A stretch of 64,000 bases of DNA, taken from assembly GCF_020921035.1 (NCBI RefSeq), contig NC_063160.1:15465095-15529094 (forward strand), in the 5' to 3' direction. Both the position numbers and the translations under genes were made by a program. The notes under the pieces were generated by a model, which was not told where the DNA came from, searched no databases, and worked only from the letters and a program-made list of their open reading frames with translations. The DNA is from Rhodamnia argentea (taxonomy: Eukaryota; Streptophyta; Magnoliopsida; Myrtales; Myrtaceae). Shown here piece by piece: positions 22,844 through 35,000 of this stretch. Positions within the stretch are counted from its first letter, which is position 1. Every line of letters starts with the position of its first letter.

Positions 22844-24344
22844 TCAGGAGTCCGAGCTCTGGTGGGTTGACGAAGAGTGCAATGTACAACCTATTTAAAC
22901 TAATTTAATTTAGGCTTTAATATTTTGAAAATCCATTATGGTCAGGTTCCCCAAATTCGAAATGACTCACACACGAGACCCATTTCAACCAGTTTGGTTT
23001 AATAACCGGATTTAAGACCTGCCAAAGCAGGTCTAATCAGGGAAGCAAAAGGATCATGGAATCTCCCCTAAGGGCTCATAGGAATGTGGAAGAACCACGG
23101 GGCCACAAGGAAGGCATTGCCTCCGAGTCTGCCAAGCGGAAAGCCGGAGCACGCAGAGTACTTTTGTCGTAAAAGACAAGGCGTGAAGTCGCGTCGGAAT
23201 ACCTCTTTGGATCGTGGGCCTCTCTGCTTTTAATTGGCTTGGCCTTCAAGAGAATTTTCTCGCACTGTTGTAACCACGTCCATGAAACTCGCAAAGTACA
23301 AGAGACTCAGCTCCGATCCTGAACGCGTATCTTGGTCCCCCCCCCTTGCTAAAGAGATCAATCAATAATTGAAACCATAGACCTGTCCCCGACTCTCATC
23401 AGTCCTTTTCCGACACCAGTCATTCCACGGCCGAAAAATTCAGATTCTAGGAAAGAAGAAATGGACGGCCTCTTAAATTTTCACATACGTAGGCACCATG
23501 AAAGCAAAGCACAAGAGTCCCCCAACTCTCCCAGACGCCTTGCAGCTTCGCAAAGCATGAATTTCAAGCATCGTTTGCAGTAATTTCGCGAAAGAAATGA
23601 TAAACTTCCTATAGAAAAATGAGCTAACTGTATACGTCTCCCTCGCGGTCTTCTGTTGTTAGGAGCGAAAAGCTGAGGCTATTACCAAGCTATGAGAGTA
23701 AAATATCCACGTTGAACAGCAAAAAGAGTTTCCAGGATTACTTACGAGCAAAGAATCAAATGCCCAATATCCCTTTTCTTGCCGGATCCATTCTATAAGA
23801 AAAATTAGTGCTGATAGCAATGTTTGACAGAACTAGCCATCAGATTTCTTTAGACAAGTTTCGAATTAGTAATTAAGGACATTATAAATCCAACAGCATT
23901 TCTAGCTACAGAAAGCAGAGTCTTGTGTTTTATAACCAGCAAGCCAATCCATGGAGCCTTCGATAAAAAAAAATGAAAACCCGTAGAGCCAACCTTCCTA
24001 TGACAGGCTTCCTCATCATATAAAGGAAATTGACAATCAGACATAATGGCGTCCGTGATGAATTGAAAAACTGAGACTGAGTCAAAATGTGCGAGCGCCT
24101 TAATCAGACAAACGAGTTCAGCAGGTACAATGAGCAATCAAGTAGATTATGCTTTGATGAAATTCTTGGAAAAAGAATTTAAAAGAATCTAAAAAGACCA
24201 ACTCCATAATTTAAAGAATGGATCACACCACTGAGCTTTGCTCACAGGGTTACAACTTACAACTATTGGCTCCAAAACTTTTGAAAGAGGAGAATCATGA
24301 TGAACAAGTATTTCACCTCGTCTCATAGGGCATATAGTTCTTTC
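21761..24344. other. Intergenic DNA between repeat cluster and GAUT gene
   Basis: No gene recognised. Contents: a (GA)20 tract at 22800-22842, a C run near 23338, and unique-looking AT-rich sequence with the GAUT 3'UTR at the right end (below 24345). Open frames show no family similarity. Confidence 0.45.
22800..22842. repeat. (GA)20 microsatellite
   Basis: The longest uninterrupted dinucleotide run in the window; likely polymorphic. Confidence 0.95.
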
Positions 24345-26701
24345 TCAAAGGCCAAAATTGCACATTTGGACAAATTCCATATCATTGTCGACATACTTGG
24401 TCCAGAGATTTTTATATTGGTTCAAAGCAACATCTAGCCAAGGTTTCATGTTTCCACTGTAGTGTATAACTGCCGCATGGTTAATCTCATCCATGCTAAT
24501 GCTTGGATTATACCCAAGCCCCAGAACATGCCAAGACTTGTCCAATGATTTTGTTGAAGAGTAGAAGGTGATCAGGCCAGGTGGAAGAGTGCCTGATTTC
24601 CATAATGTCTGATCTTCATTCTGTCAAGAAAAGTCAAACCAAAACAGCCAATAAATGATTTCAGCTGCCACTATCTAGCATCGGTTGGTAAAATTTTAAC
24701 GAGAGCGCGAGATTCTAAGCAAATAATGAGGTTCCAGCTTTTGAAGGAACCACGGGTCTTGGCACCACAAGATAATTGTTATCTACTCTCAATCAGTGGT
24801 TAAAGATGCATTCCAGTTTGAATCAACACTAGTAGATATTCATCCAAAATAATCGGGAGGAAACGTGTATTGTAATCTGACTTGATTTACACTTACCAAG
24901 TTCTGCCAATAGTGATACTCTTCTGTGCATTTATCACCCCTCCAGGCATCAAGATCGAATAAGTTCATTCCATAAGCCCAGGCACAGGCCTTTGGATTGA
25001 ATCTTTCCTTGATGAGTGGGTGAGAGAAATTCAAGTACTGCGAATAGCGATGAAAAGACCCAAAGCAGGTTTCAACAGCTCCATTCACCTTCCCCGCCAT
25101 GTCAATATTCCACAATCCTGTTAAGTCCTTCTGAACCACCACATCGTCGTCCAAATACAAAATTTTGTGCAGCTTAGGGTACATCTCTGGCAAATAAAAC
25201 CGAAGATGGTTCAGCATGGACAACTGACTGGGGTTCCTTGACTTAACGCTGCTTGTTTCCTTATTAGGATCGTCGCCCTCATTTGGAAAATTAGGTTTCT
25301 GGAGTTTAGCAGACTCCATCTGCCTCAACAATGGTACGTATGACGAGTTCAAGAACGAGAAATCTTCCACTGCCTTCACCTCGACATGCGCACCCCCTTG
25401 GACAGGCCTCATCCTGAACCAGACCTTCATTGCCGCAACAAGCATCTTATTCGTCACAATATGGAACACATGCTTCCATGGCTCCTCTGCATTCTTCATG
25501 ACTGAATTCACTACCACAGACACAGCAATCACGTTATCTGAAGCTATTGCATAATGATACAAGCTTGGATCTTCCAACTCAGGTTCTGGCTCTTCATCTC
25601 TGTACTTTTCTGGATGAGCGATCCTCTCCTCCACCAGCCTCATAGCCAAGCAGTGCAAACTCTTTGGTATCGACTTTGCAGCGATCGAACTCGCGATAAC
25701 CCCGTTCTTCTTGGCTTTAATAAGCAAGTCATGAACAGCGAAGATAGTATCCTTTAACTTCTGTATTTTCATCTGATTATCGTAGTTCTCCTTCGCCTCC
25801 ACGATCATCAACCTTGCGACCTTCACTCTATCTTTAACCTCCTTCTCAAACTGCCTCAGCACATCCTCATCCACTGCACCTTCCGGTTCAAACAGGGAAG
25901 CCCGATAAGTCGGCTTCATCGGCAGATCAGAGAAGTTCTTTGCCAGATCATCGAACATCCTCAATTGCCTAGAAATCTCAAGCTTGAGCTTTCTAGCATA
26001 TGCAGCATAAGCATTCACGAGAGTAACGTGGTCGTTGGCTTGCTTATAAATCAAATCTAGCCTCGTCTTCAGCGGGTCAGAGTTCAATGCTAAAATTGTG
26101 TGGTGAACATATCCTTTCTCGCTAGGTGTCTGCGGAGAAAATTGGACGATTGCAATAACTTAGAGAACCCAAAAAAAAAAAAGAGGATCTAGATGAAGTC
26201 TGCTATTTTCAAAGTTCGTTCATTTAAGCGTTCCAATTACAGGATTCGAAAAGCTGAGCAATTACACTAATTTAGCCAAAATCAATAGAGAAATTAAGCC
26301 TTCACGCGACGCATACTTCACTAAATGAACAAAGAAATGCAGTCCAAAGTCCAAAGCCATTTCATTTTACAGTCACAGACGGAATCGAGATCAACTCTGC
26401 CAATAACTATTACGTCCGATTCTCGAGATGCGATCCCCCACCTTCCGGCACCACCATTTCCAGCAACAAACACCAGAGTTTTGTCCAATCCCAACTTGTC
26501 CATAGAATTTTCTGGAGGTGAAGAGAAAGAGGCAGAGGTACTTACGGAATCGTGATGAGAGGAGAAGAGAACGGAGACGGTGGCGAGGAAGAGGATCGAG
26601 AACATGGCGGAGATGAAAATCCTGTAAGAGAAGAAGCCGCGGAGGCCGTTGGCTCCCCCGAATGCCGATCCTCCTCGGCCTCCTCTCACCGGGACCGCCA
26701 T
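24345..26701 (-). CDS. GAUT9: GAUT9-type alpha-1,4-galacturonosyltransferase (GT8)
   Basis: Three exons on the minus strand: 26701-26546 (52 aa), 26129-24897 (411 aa) and 24620-24345 (91 aa plus stop). All joins are in phase 0 with GTAAG donors and CAG acceptors. The 554-aa product compares with 561 aa in Arabidopsis GAUT9. Order: short cytosolic tail MAVPVRGGRGG; one signal-anchor helix at about 24-47 (FFSYRIFISAMFSILFLATV); a coiled-coil-prone stem (about 140-190); then the GT8 domain from about 244. The metal/UDP-binding YLDDDVVVQK has Asp379-381. HYWQNL, LPPGLITFY, HVLGLGYNP and HYSGNMKPW follow, with the family end MEFVQMCNFGL. GAUTs are Golgi type II membrane enzymes that transfer galacturonic acid from UDP-GalA in pectin homogalacturonan synthesis. 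GAUT8 is the nearest alternative, but the N- and C-terminal sequences fit GAUT9 better. No defect seen. Confidence 0.93.
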
Positions 26702-27310
26702 AGCTGCGAGCTCCCTCAGCTCCCTTTCTCACCCTCAAACGAACAAACGCACGCGCGCCCCCGCACTCTCTCTCTCTCAGCTACCTCCGGTTCGATTCGT
26801 GCTCCCTTAACCGTGTCGGATCTCGACAATGGCCGCCTTCAGCTGCTTCTCCTTCTCGCGGAGCTCCAATCGCAAACTAGTAGCAGAAAAGTGAAGTGAG
26901 AGAGACAGAGAGAGAGAGAGCTGAGATCTGAGATTTGCGTCGATCGAGGAAGAAGGAACGACCTGAGACTGTATGACAGAGATCATACCGCGTCGGTGAC
27001 GTTATGTCGTTCTTTATTATTATTATTATAGTTACAAAAAAAAAAATAATAACAAAAAATAACGTGCTTTTTCTTTTCCCTTTCTGGCTGATTTTTTGAT
27101 TTGCGACTACTTTTTTTTTCATCATAGTATAAAACTATAGTCTACAACCCAATATTTTAATTTTCTTCAATAAAGAAAAATGAGAAAATGATAATTTCTA
27201 AGTGATTTATTTTAAATTTATTGTGAATTTAACGTAACTCGCGTGTTTTTGAAATTTCATTTAATTGGACATATTCGTAACTTCTGAAAGTATCGAAAAT
27301 TTCTATACCT
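26702..27310. other. Upstream region of the GAUT gene
   Basis: The CT-rich stretch at about 26740-26940 (minus-strand GA-rich leader, with a (GA)n run near 26897-26918) is probably the GAUT leader and proximal promoter. The rest is AT-rich with no recognisable feature. Confidence 0.4.
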
Positions 27311-27572
27311 AGAATTGGGCAAAATCCCTCACATTCAATTATCAAGCTTGGTCGGTCCGGGACTCGGATTGCCGTCATTGATTCGGCAAAATTCTCCTCG
27401 CCAGGGCCGTGGTCCTTATTTCAACTGTCAACTGCCACCCTGCCACTGTCACCAAAGGCGACTCTCCTTGGTTAACATTCCGAATCTGTGCAGAACCCCG
27501 CAACCCCAACTCCCCCGCCAAAACCACAATCTTTCGCCTATCCGGCTCTTTTCGACAGCTTGGTGGTCGGCG

Positions 27573-27643
27573 ATGCTGGAGACCTGTGTCAAGATGATCG
27601 AAGAAGACGGAGTGAAGCGGTTTGAGCGACTTGGCAACGCAAG
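27573..27643 (+). other. Candidate first coding exon of an unknown gene
   Basis: An ATG at 27573 follows a C-rich leader-like stretch. It opens a 71-bp segment encoding MLETCVKMIEEDGVKRFERL and four more residues, ending at a good donor (CGCAAG|GTAACG, after 27643). Composition is codon-like, unlike the flanks. No downstream exon could be recognised before the bZIP gene at 30749, so this may be a gene remnant, a non-coding RNA exon or chance. The family is not recognised. Confidence 0.25.
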
Positions 27644-30600
27644 GTAACGGCGAACAAAGAAAGCGATGTCAGCATAGGTCCCGATCTGTTGGGGGAACGC
27701 CTAAGGTGGAGGGGATGGAACCGGAAGCAGATCAGTCTCTCGACAGGTGTGACCGGTCATCGCGAGGACTTGCCTATTCGTGAATCGTCGTTGTTGGGGA
27801 TCGAATGATGCTTATCTAGTTATCTTGAAGAAGCGCTAGTTGCATTGTTTGCAGAGAATAGCTAGAGAATGTGGGCGATTACAGGATCTGATTTTGGTTA
27901 GTGAACGAACTCTGCAGTTGCATTTTGTCAAGCCGCTCTAGTCAGTTTCTCATCACTTTCGTCTGCGGAAACACACCCCCCCCCCTCTCTCTCCCTCGCA
28001 CAAGGGAACAGGTACATGGATTCGAATTGCAGCTTGTTTCCTAGTTGATCAATCAAATGCGATCCGAAGTGGTCTCTGTACTGTTCATTCAACAATGATT
28101 CGCTCACTTCCTAGAACCCCTTAAAGTTCAATAGATAGGCGAATGATGCTTTTGCTGGTTTAGGACCTGGGAATGTACTCCAAAACTAGCATGATCGATT
28201 TATGAACAAGCTGTTCGTCTCTTTACTAGAACATCTCTTCCTCCGAGTAATCCTAGACGCTTGCAAAAAATCAACTGGAATATTTACACCCAATGTCACA
28301 AGTTCTTTAATTGGTAAGGTGATCGGGGAGCATGTGATTGGAGAGTCCATTGCCAGGATGTTATTCCCGATCAGATTCTCGGTTAAGGGATCTCAGCATT
28401 GTTCACGGTGTGATTTACCGTTCCGGATATCGCTAGCTGAACTTGTAGACGCCTGTCGATACACAGCAACGGAGAAGACTATGATGCAGAGGGATAGGAA
28501 TGTCTGAAGCCCGTGATTTTTCTGTGTTTTATTCGGATCATGTCACGGGGACATGGTTACGTAGAGTTATATGCTAAAGGCGCAAACTCCTTCGAGCGAA
28601 ATTTATGCTTGAGAGAATGCACAAATCTACAAGAAACAGCAGGCAATTACTGGTGGTGCATGTATGTTGAGCTAACATTCAACTTCGGGATCTTCTTGAC
28701 AGTAAGTCTAAGACAGTCGGGGTTCCATACATCATGTCGGAATTTGTTAGTGCAGGAACCAGTCAACTATTATTGTAAAGCACAAAAAGGTCACGGAACC
28801 TCAGGTTGTAGCGTGAATCGACTTGTCTGAACTTTAATTTGAAAGGTGATTGAAGAGTCAATAAAATGAAGTGAATTTTGCCCGTAGCCATGACAGGTTC
28901 TTTGTCCATCTCTTATTTTAGTACTTTGCATCTGCCGCTAAACATAGTCTTACCTGGAAAAATCCGGCAATTCTGTACTTGGCAATCAACTCTTTGTAAT
29001 TTTTTTCCTGGTATCATGTATGTCAAGTATATTTGCGGCCATGTGAGCAGGCTACAGCTTATACCTTTGAAGACAATTCAGCGAGGACAGGAAAACAGGT
29101 GCATAGATTAAGAGAATCGCTCAGAACAAAGTTTGAAGGCTCCCACACGTTGTCGGTTGGTTGGAGTGTCGACATAGATTCATGACTGGAAAAAATTTTA
29201 TGAACATCTTGTCGAATTAAAGATAGAAAAGGAGGTTTGGAGCAATGGTTAGCTCCTTCCATCGCAGTTTCCCGGGTAGTAAGTCGAACTGGTTCGCTCT
29301 GTCTTAAGAAGGAAAAACTCCTAGAGAATACCGTAGTAGAAGATATACGCAGCTTGATAAGACAAATCCTGTGCTTGAGCGGGACGGCCAAAGCAATTTT
29401 AACAATCAGCGCAAGCTCAGACTATTTTCGCCGTTTGTAAAATCTTCCGGTATTCTCAATATCGAATAAGTACCGTTCCAATCAATATTGCGAAGGTCGC
29501 CCTGATTTTAACGTTGTCCCAAGAATTAAAACCGCCAAAGGTTACCTGCACAGATTTTAACGCGACAACCTGATGGTTGGTCGAGTCATGGAGATACTTG
29601 GAAATTGCTTAATCTGCTTTAGGATGCCCTTTAATTAAAAAGGAAACTCCCGGCGATCGTCGAATATGATAAGAGGTAAGGCGGAATACAGCCATGATAT
29701 GGAGGAATACATGTATGTATTATCTGCCGAGGTAAATCCAAGGCATTGTAAGCAAAGTACGGATTCCTGGAAAGGGAGATAATAAGATGCCGGCGCTTCA
29801 GGAGCAGCTGCCAATACCCCACGACAGTTTGCGTGTTCCGGCACTTTGTGTAGGAACCGCAACGAAAACGCATTTAGGCAAAAACTCGATATGAAGGTGG
29901 AATCGGTCTCTCGAGGGGCCATACAGAAGCCCCCACCACGACGGGGCAGGGGAGATTCTGGACCACATTTCGATGGAAAAAGGAGGAGATGAAATCAGCA
30001 CGGCACCTGAAAAAAAGGCAGGAACAGTTCTCTCCTTTGGGAGGAGAGGGAGATAGATGATCAGTGGAGAGCACTTTCGCATGTTTTTACCTTTATATGG
30101 TCGCTGTTGGGTTTTCGGTGTTGTGTGTCTGTGCATGTGTATCAAACAAAGAATGACAATGCCCAGCCCCACCACCTCTTTGAGACCTCTCTATGTCATC
30201 TCCCAAATCGCCCACTAAAAACATTTTTTCCTCCTCTGCTTCCTGCATTCTCACATGACGCCAATTGATTGGTCCCTTCTCTTTTTCTCTTCAATAATGC
30301 ATCTTGTATTGTATGCATCAGAAGTTTTTTGACTTCATTCGTTCGTTCACTCCTCAAGCTTCCAGATCTGGGTTTCGCGTGACTGTCGGAGCACGGTATG
30401 ATACGCCAGGACTATTCCTGGGGAAAGGGGGGATCGATCTCGAAGCCTCTTGCAGGGTTCCTTCCAGGAATTCTTTGCAGTGACTATGTTATGGCTCTAA
30501 ATGAGATTTAGGAATCTGGTTTAGTTCAGACAACCGCCCGGGAACTAATAATGCTACCGCGGGATCGATAGGAATGGTCGACGGAATCCTTGGAACATGT

Positions 30601-30748
30601 TATTGACAATTCATTTGGTTTCATACATGCACTCAGAGATAGAGGGGGTAAAAGGACTGGCTCACCTCCAAGAAAAAAAAACCAGGACAAATCCACTTGG
30701 TGGGAAGAAAAAAATTGAAACCAGGCCATTTCCGGCTTTAAAACTAGC
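27644..30748. other. Intergenic DNA, nothing recognised
   Basis: No exon with family similarity on either strand. There is a C/CT run at about 27980-28005. A sequence at about 29232-29300 has a tRNA-like A box (TGGAGCAATGGTTAGC) but a poor B box. It may be an eroded SINE head, without poly(A) or target duplication. The right end (30400-30748) should contain the bZIP 3'UTR. Confidence 0.4.
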
Positions 30749-31324
30749 CTAAGGAACAGAGCAGGCATTCAGGTCCGAGGATTGAGTTCCGAGATTGCAA
30801 GGAACGTCTTCCAGGTCCCTCAGAGTCGAGTAAGTGTTATTCAGTTGCATATCGGTAATCATCTGGCGAAGCCCGCAGTTGTCCTCCTTGAGCTGGGCAT
30901 TCTCCTCGAGGACCTTGTCGTTGATCTCCGACACGCGGTTCAGCTTGTCCATGAGCTGGTGGTTCTCGTTGCGCAGCCAGACGACCTGCGACCAGAGCTC
31001 ATCCAGGTGCCGCTGCTTCCTCATCCGGGACCGGCGGGCCGACTCCCGATTGGATATCATCCTCCTCTGCTTCCGCTCGTTGATCAGCATCAGCTGCTGC
31101 TCGTCCCCCTCGTCGGACGTCGAGGGGTTGCTGCTGAAGCAAGGTGAGGGCGCTCCGAGCTCCTGGACCTGAGATGGGAATTGGCCATTGTAGAACGTGC
31201 GAGATGAGGTGCTGTAGTGATTGTACGTGCTGGGTTGGTCATGGATCATGCTCAAATGAACTGGGAATTGGGATGTATTGGAAGATATGATGTAATGGAG
31301 TCCTGCAACTTCATTAGGCTCCAT
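30749..31324 (-). CDS. bZIP43: Group S bZIP transcription factor, bZIP43-type
   Basis: Single-exon 191-aa protein, typical for intronless group S bZIPs. The basic region at about 83-106 has the invariant N-x7-R (Asn92, Arg100) in ISNRESARRSRMRKQRHLDE. A leucine zipper follows with heptad positions Leu110, Leu117, Leu124, Val131, Val138, Leu145 and Leu152. A Ser-rich N-terminus ends in the acidic PSTSDEGDEQQ before the basic region, matching Arabidopsis bZIP42/43. The start at 31324 (MEPNE) is chosen because a TATA box lies at 31436-31430; in-frame codons farther upstream would lie before the transcription start. Such factors form dimers in the nucleus and bind ACGT-core sites. No upstream open reading frame is visible in the short leader, so the sucrose-control uORF of group S1 is absent. 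Confidence 0.93.
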   Translation of the reverse strand: MEPNEVAGLHYIISSNTSQFPVHLSMIHDQPSTYNHYSTSSRTFYNGQFPSQVQELGAPSPCFSSNPSTSDEGDEQQLMLINERKQRRMISNRESARRSRMRKQRHLDELWSQVVWLRNENHQLMDKLNRVSEINDKVLEENAQLKEDNCGLRQMITDMQLNNTYSTLRDLEDVPCNLGTQSSDLNACSVP

Positions 31325-31429
31325 TCTTTTGCCCCTTTTAAGCGAATTTGGTTGTCTGCAAATTCTTAGAGGAGGTGGAATAGTTAGAGAGAGAGGGAGG
31401 CGAGGGAATGTGGAGGAGGAAGATGGGGC

Positions 31430-31436
31430 TTTTATA
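31430..31436 (-). promoter_or_regulatory. TATA box of the bZIP gene
   Basis: TATAAAA on the minus strand, 106 bp upstream of the ATG. A purine/pyrimidine-rich leader with a (GA)n-type tract lies between. It supports the start codon at 31324. Confidence 0.6.
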
Positions 31437-31675
31437 GGCTGAGAAAAGGCTTCAACACACCCCACCACTTGAGGAAGAAACAAAATCAAGTTTGATTATA
31501 GGCGAGGTTTCATGAACCCTAGGCCATTTGACTATGAAGAAGGATAGATTGATCTGCCATTTATGTGTTAGACGCATGAATTTCTCCTAAGGAGTTTCAG
31601 GTTGTGTCCAATTGGAGTTTCCTTCTTTTAGCTCGGTTTTAGTTCTTAACAAGGACCCTCTGGTCTGTGAACAGT

Positions 31676-32060
31676 AGGGATGTGCATCGGTCCCGGTGCA
31701 ACTCGAGAATCAGATTGGAACAGACCGGCCGGCTCTAAGTGGTTCCTGGTTCCAAAAATATGGAATCGGGAATAAGCGGTCCGTGTCCCTAGTTCCACAT
31801 AAAGAACCAAACTGACGAACCGATCAAGATTTATCAATTTTTTTAACCCTGAAACAAAGCCTAATTAGTAAATCATTTTTGTCTTTTAATGTCGGGAGAC
31901 TCCTACTTGCAGGAGTAGAAGAAATAAGAAAAGAAGAAGAAATCATTGGTTCCAAGACCGGATGGACCGGTTCCCAGTTCCATAAGTTGGGAACCGGAAC
32001 CGATCCTACTCAGTCCGGTTCCAGGTTCCAGAATGAAAACTCCTCCACCCTGAAATCGAT
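31676..32060. mobile_element. Degraded hAT-type MITE with ACCGGTTCC-rich ends
   Basis: It begins tagggatgtgcatcggtccc, nearly the same terminus as the intact hAT element at 46867 (taggggtgtgca), and is rich in GGTTCC/CCGGTT words at both ends with an AT-rich middle. The right terminus has lost recognisable similarity and no 8-bp duplication was found. Confidence 0.5.
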
Positions 32061-35000
32061 CACTTCTAATGAACAACAAGAACGACATTGAATTCATCTC
32101 GCTTCAATTAGCAGTCTAGTGTGCATCCATCAATGAGTCCATGCCTAGAAGAAGATGTGCATCTTCTCAAGGTCATGCCCTTACATATGGATCACAATAA
32201 TTATGAGATGGGGACAAGGCCAATGTGGGTTTGTGGATGATCATTTTTTTTCAGACAAAATATGCTTACATCAGAGAGAGAGAGAGAGAATGGCTTTCTG
32301 GGGAAATTAATCATGTTGTGGGTGGCGTTATTATCTGAATGGAGAAATATGATATGGCCAAAAAGAGGGGAAAAAATAGTGACAGCAATACTAATAATAA
32401 TGATCATAAAAAGAGGAGAAGAGTGGATTTTTGGAGAAGTCAATCTCAGAAAAGAAGTTGATGGTTTTACTTAACCGTTCTTAAGCCAATAAAGCACTGT
32501 GACGTATGGAATAGGATGTGTAAAGAGGTTGAAAAGGTGACCCATTTCCCTATAATTTGCAGAAAAAGATTTATGTGTTCTAATGACTCAACAAACCACT
32601 TCAGTTGATGAAACACATCATGACAACTTCAAGAGTAAATAGGAGCAAGCGCAGGTGTTGTTTGTGCAAATCGAGGCAAACACATGTCCTGAAGATTTTC
32701 CACTCAGATGAAAGTCAAGACGAGGTTTAACTGGTAGTGTATGAAAGCGGTAACTGTAACTAACAAGAACTCCTGAAGCAAAAGGCTGTGAGCTGTAGCG
32801 TGCTGTCGAAACATCGACCGCAGACCCAGATTTCAGATGAGCCTTGAGAAGTCATTAGATTTCAGAACTAAGGGTGCTTTCGCCAGTCAAGTTTCGTGCA
32901 GAAATATAGCTAAATTAGATGCCCCAGAAGCGTACTAGATGCGATATGCTTAGACTACGGACCACGGAATCAAAATATGTTATCAAGAAACTCAAAGTTC
33001 TTAATCTGCAGGTACTGAATATGTCATCAGAAGAATATACTATCTAGTTACTCTTTGAGTTACAGCAGAGCTTGGTGCTCAACTCAAGGAGGTCTTTGGA
33101 CTATGGGTTCCCTCAAGGGTGTCATTATCTTCTCATTCTGGTCAATTCCTCTCTCTGCCCATGGACATGGGTAAAGTTTTGCAGGACCGCCTGATTTCAT
33201 GCTATACGATTCCGTCCATTTAGCGCGTCTATATGGCCAACAGAAGAATCAGCCATTTCTAATAAGTACGAGTATGCTAGCAGAGTTGTGAAAATGGGCA
33301 TATATCCATGACCTTTCTAGGCTTTCCATTTCTAGAATGTGCTGGCAAATGCACCGCCCTGCTTCATTAATATCAAGTTGCATTTTCCTGCTATAGATAG
33401 GAATTGCCTCTCAATCTTGCAGAAAGCCTAGACATATAATTGATATCGATGACAGAAGCAACCTCTCTTTCAAGATACATATATCCATGAATGAAGTAGA
33501 GAGAGAGAGAGAGAGAGAGCGAGTCCTAATATTAACTAATCCTATGAAACCAGATCACATGTGAACTCAAAAGGAAAGAAAAGGAGGGAGAAAAGCTGGC
33601 AATCAAGTAGTGGGGGCTAAGCTGGAGTGTCCAAGTTGCTGCATTTTGATTTTAAATTTACTTGTAGGAGGACGATGGTTTCTCTCGGCCACTCATTGCT
33701 TAGCTTAAAAAGGTTGCTGCATTTGTTTAAACCCAGAAAAATGCCATGAATTGGCTGACCTCAATAGGACAAACCAAAGTACAAGCAGTGCAACTGAACT
33801 TGGCAGGGAAAGGATGAAGATGATGTGCTAAGCTTAATATAATGCTTCAACTAATTTATCCAAAAGGAAGCTACACCTAACGGGAGATAGGTAACCAGTT
33901 TGGCCGAGATCGACATCGGGGCTTATTAACTTAAACTTTTAGCCTTGGAAATCTAATATGGCAATAGAGTCCGATTACGCATCTTCTTTAGTATATTAGA
34001 AATTATTTCGCATTTAGTTCTTGTCCGTCTTGTTCTCCGTTCGCGTCATCCGATTTGCATGTAAGATGGGATGTTCAATTTGTTCATCACTACTTGCACA
34101 TGGGATTTACTTGGGTCATACATACGTAGTCTCTCTCCGCGCCTAAAAGTTTGAATTCTTAGGTGATAAATCCAAACAATATGCAATAGGAACCGAAACA
34201 GCCTCACGCTCTATTTATGCACCAAGATATTGATCCTCCATATGAATTTCTGAAAAGGACGAATAGTATGGGGGCCCTAGAGCTAAATATGAGGTGCCAA
34301 ATACTTCCAACCAACCCCATTCCCCATGGTGTGAGAAAATGTGCAGTGCATCTGGGTCTGATGTCTGACTGTAGCATGATCACTCACTTCTGGTCAAAAT
34401 TATTGCCACAAACATGGAGAAGATTGATCTCTCCATCTATTCATTTTGCATTTTGACTATTTTGGCACTGGATCACTCAACTTGGTCTCAGTCACAGCGA
34501 ATGGGAGATCGAGTGAAGGAGGGAGGGGGATGGTGGTGTGAATGTACTTTGAAGGCAATCTTTCCATTATATGTGAAGCCCCCAAAATGAGTAGAGCCAC
34601 TCATGCTGCACTCCTCGAGACCGATTTATAAAGTTAGTATACCGAATAGGAAGATATACTGCGAGTCGGTATCGAGATAAGTACTTCATGTACGGCCTCT
34701 CTATGAGCCAACCAATTGAGCAAATCAATCTTAAATACATTAAACGAGTCATGAATTAGGAAATGTGGTGTAAATGCACTAGGAAATGCCATCCTTCCAT
34801 CGAATGCAAAGCTCTAGATCGCGTTTTCATAAAAAAAAATAATAATAATAGGAAGATACGTTTAAAAATTGGGGTGCCAATTGCGACGATTAGTGGATAT
34901 TCAAATAAGTGGATCATACAGGGCACTTAAAAAAAGGACCAGCTGCATCACTAGTAGATCCGTACCGTTAATTCAATCTTAGTACACCTAATCTTTCTCT

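Noticed and set aside
29232-29330. Possible second SINE (A-box-like TGGAGCAATGGTTAGC)
   Set aside because: B box is poor, and neither poly(A) nor flanking duplication was found; kept only as a remark.
31325-31489. 55-residue N-terminal extension of the bZIP protein
   Set aside because: The TATA box at 31430-31436 places the upstream ATG before transcription starts; family proteins begin at the MEP-type start.
34295-34335. miR482-like string (CTTCCAACCAACCCCATTCC)
   Set aside because: No complementary star strand nearby, so no precursor hairpin.
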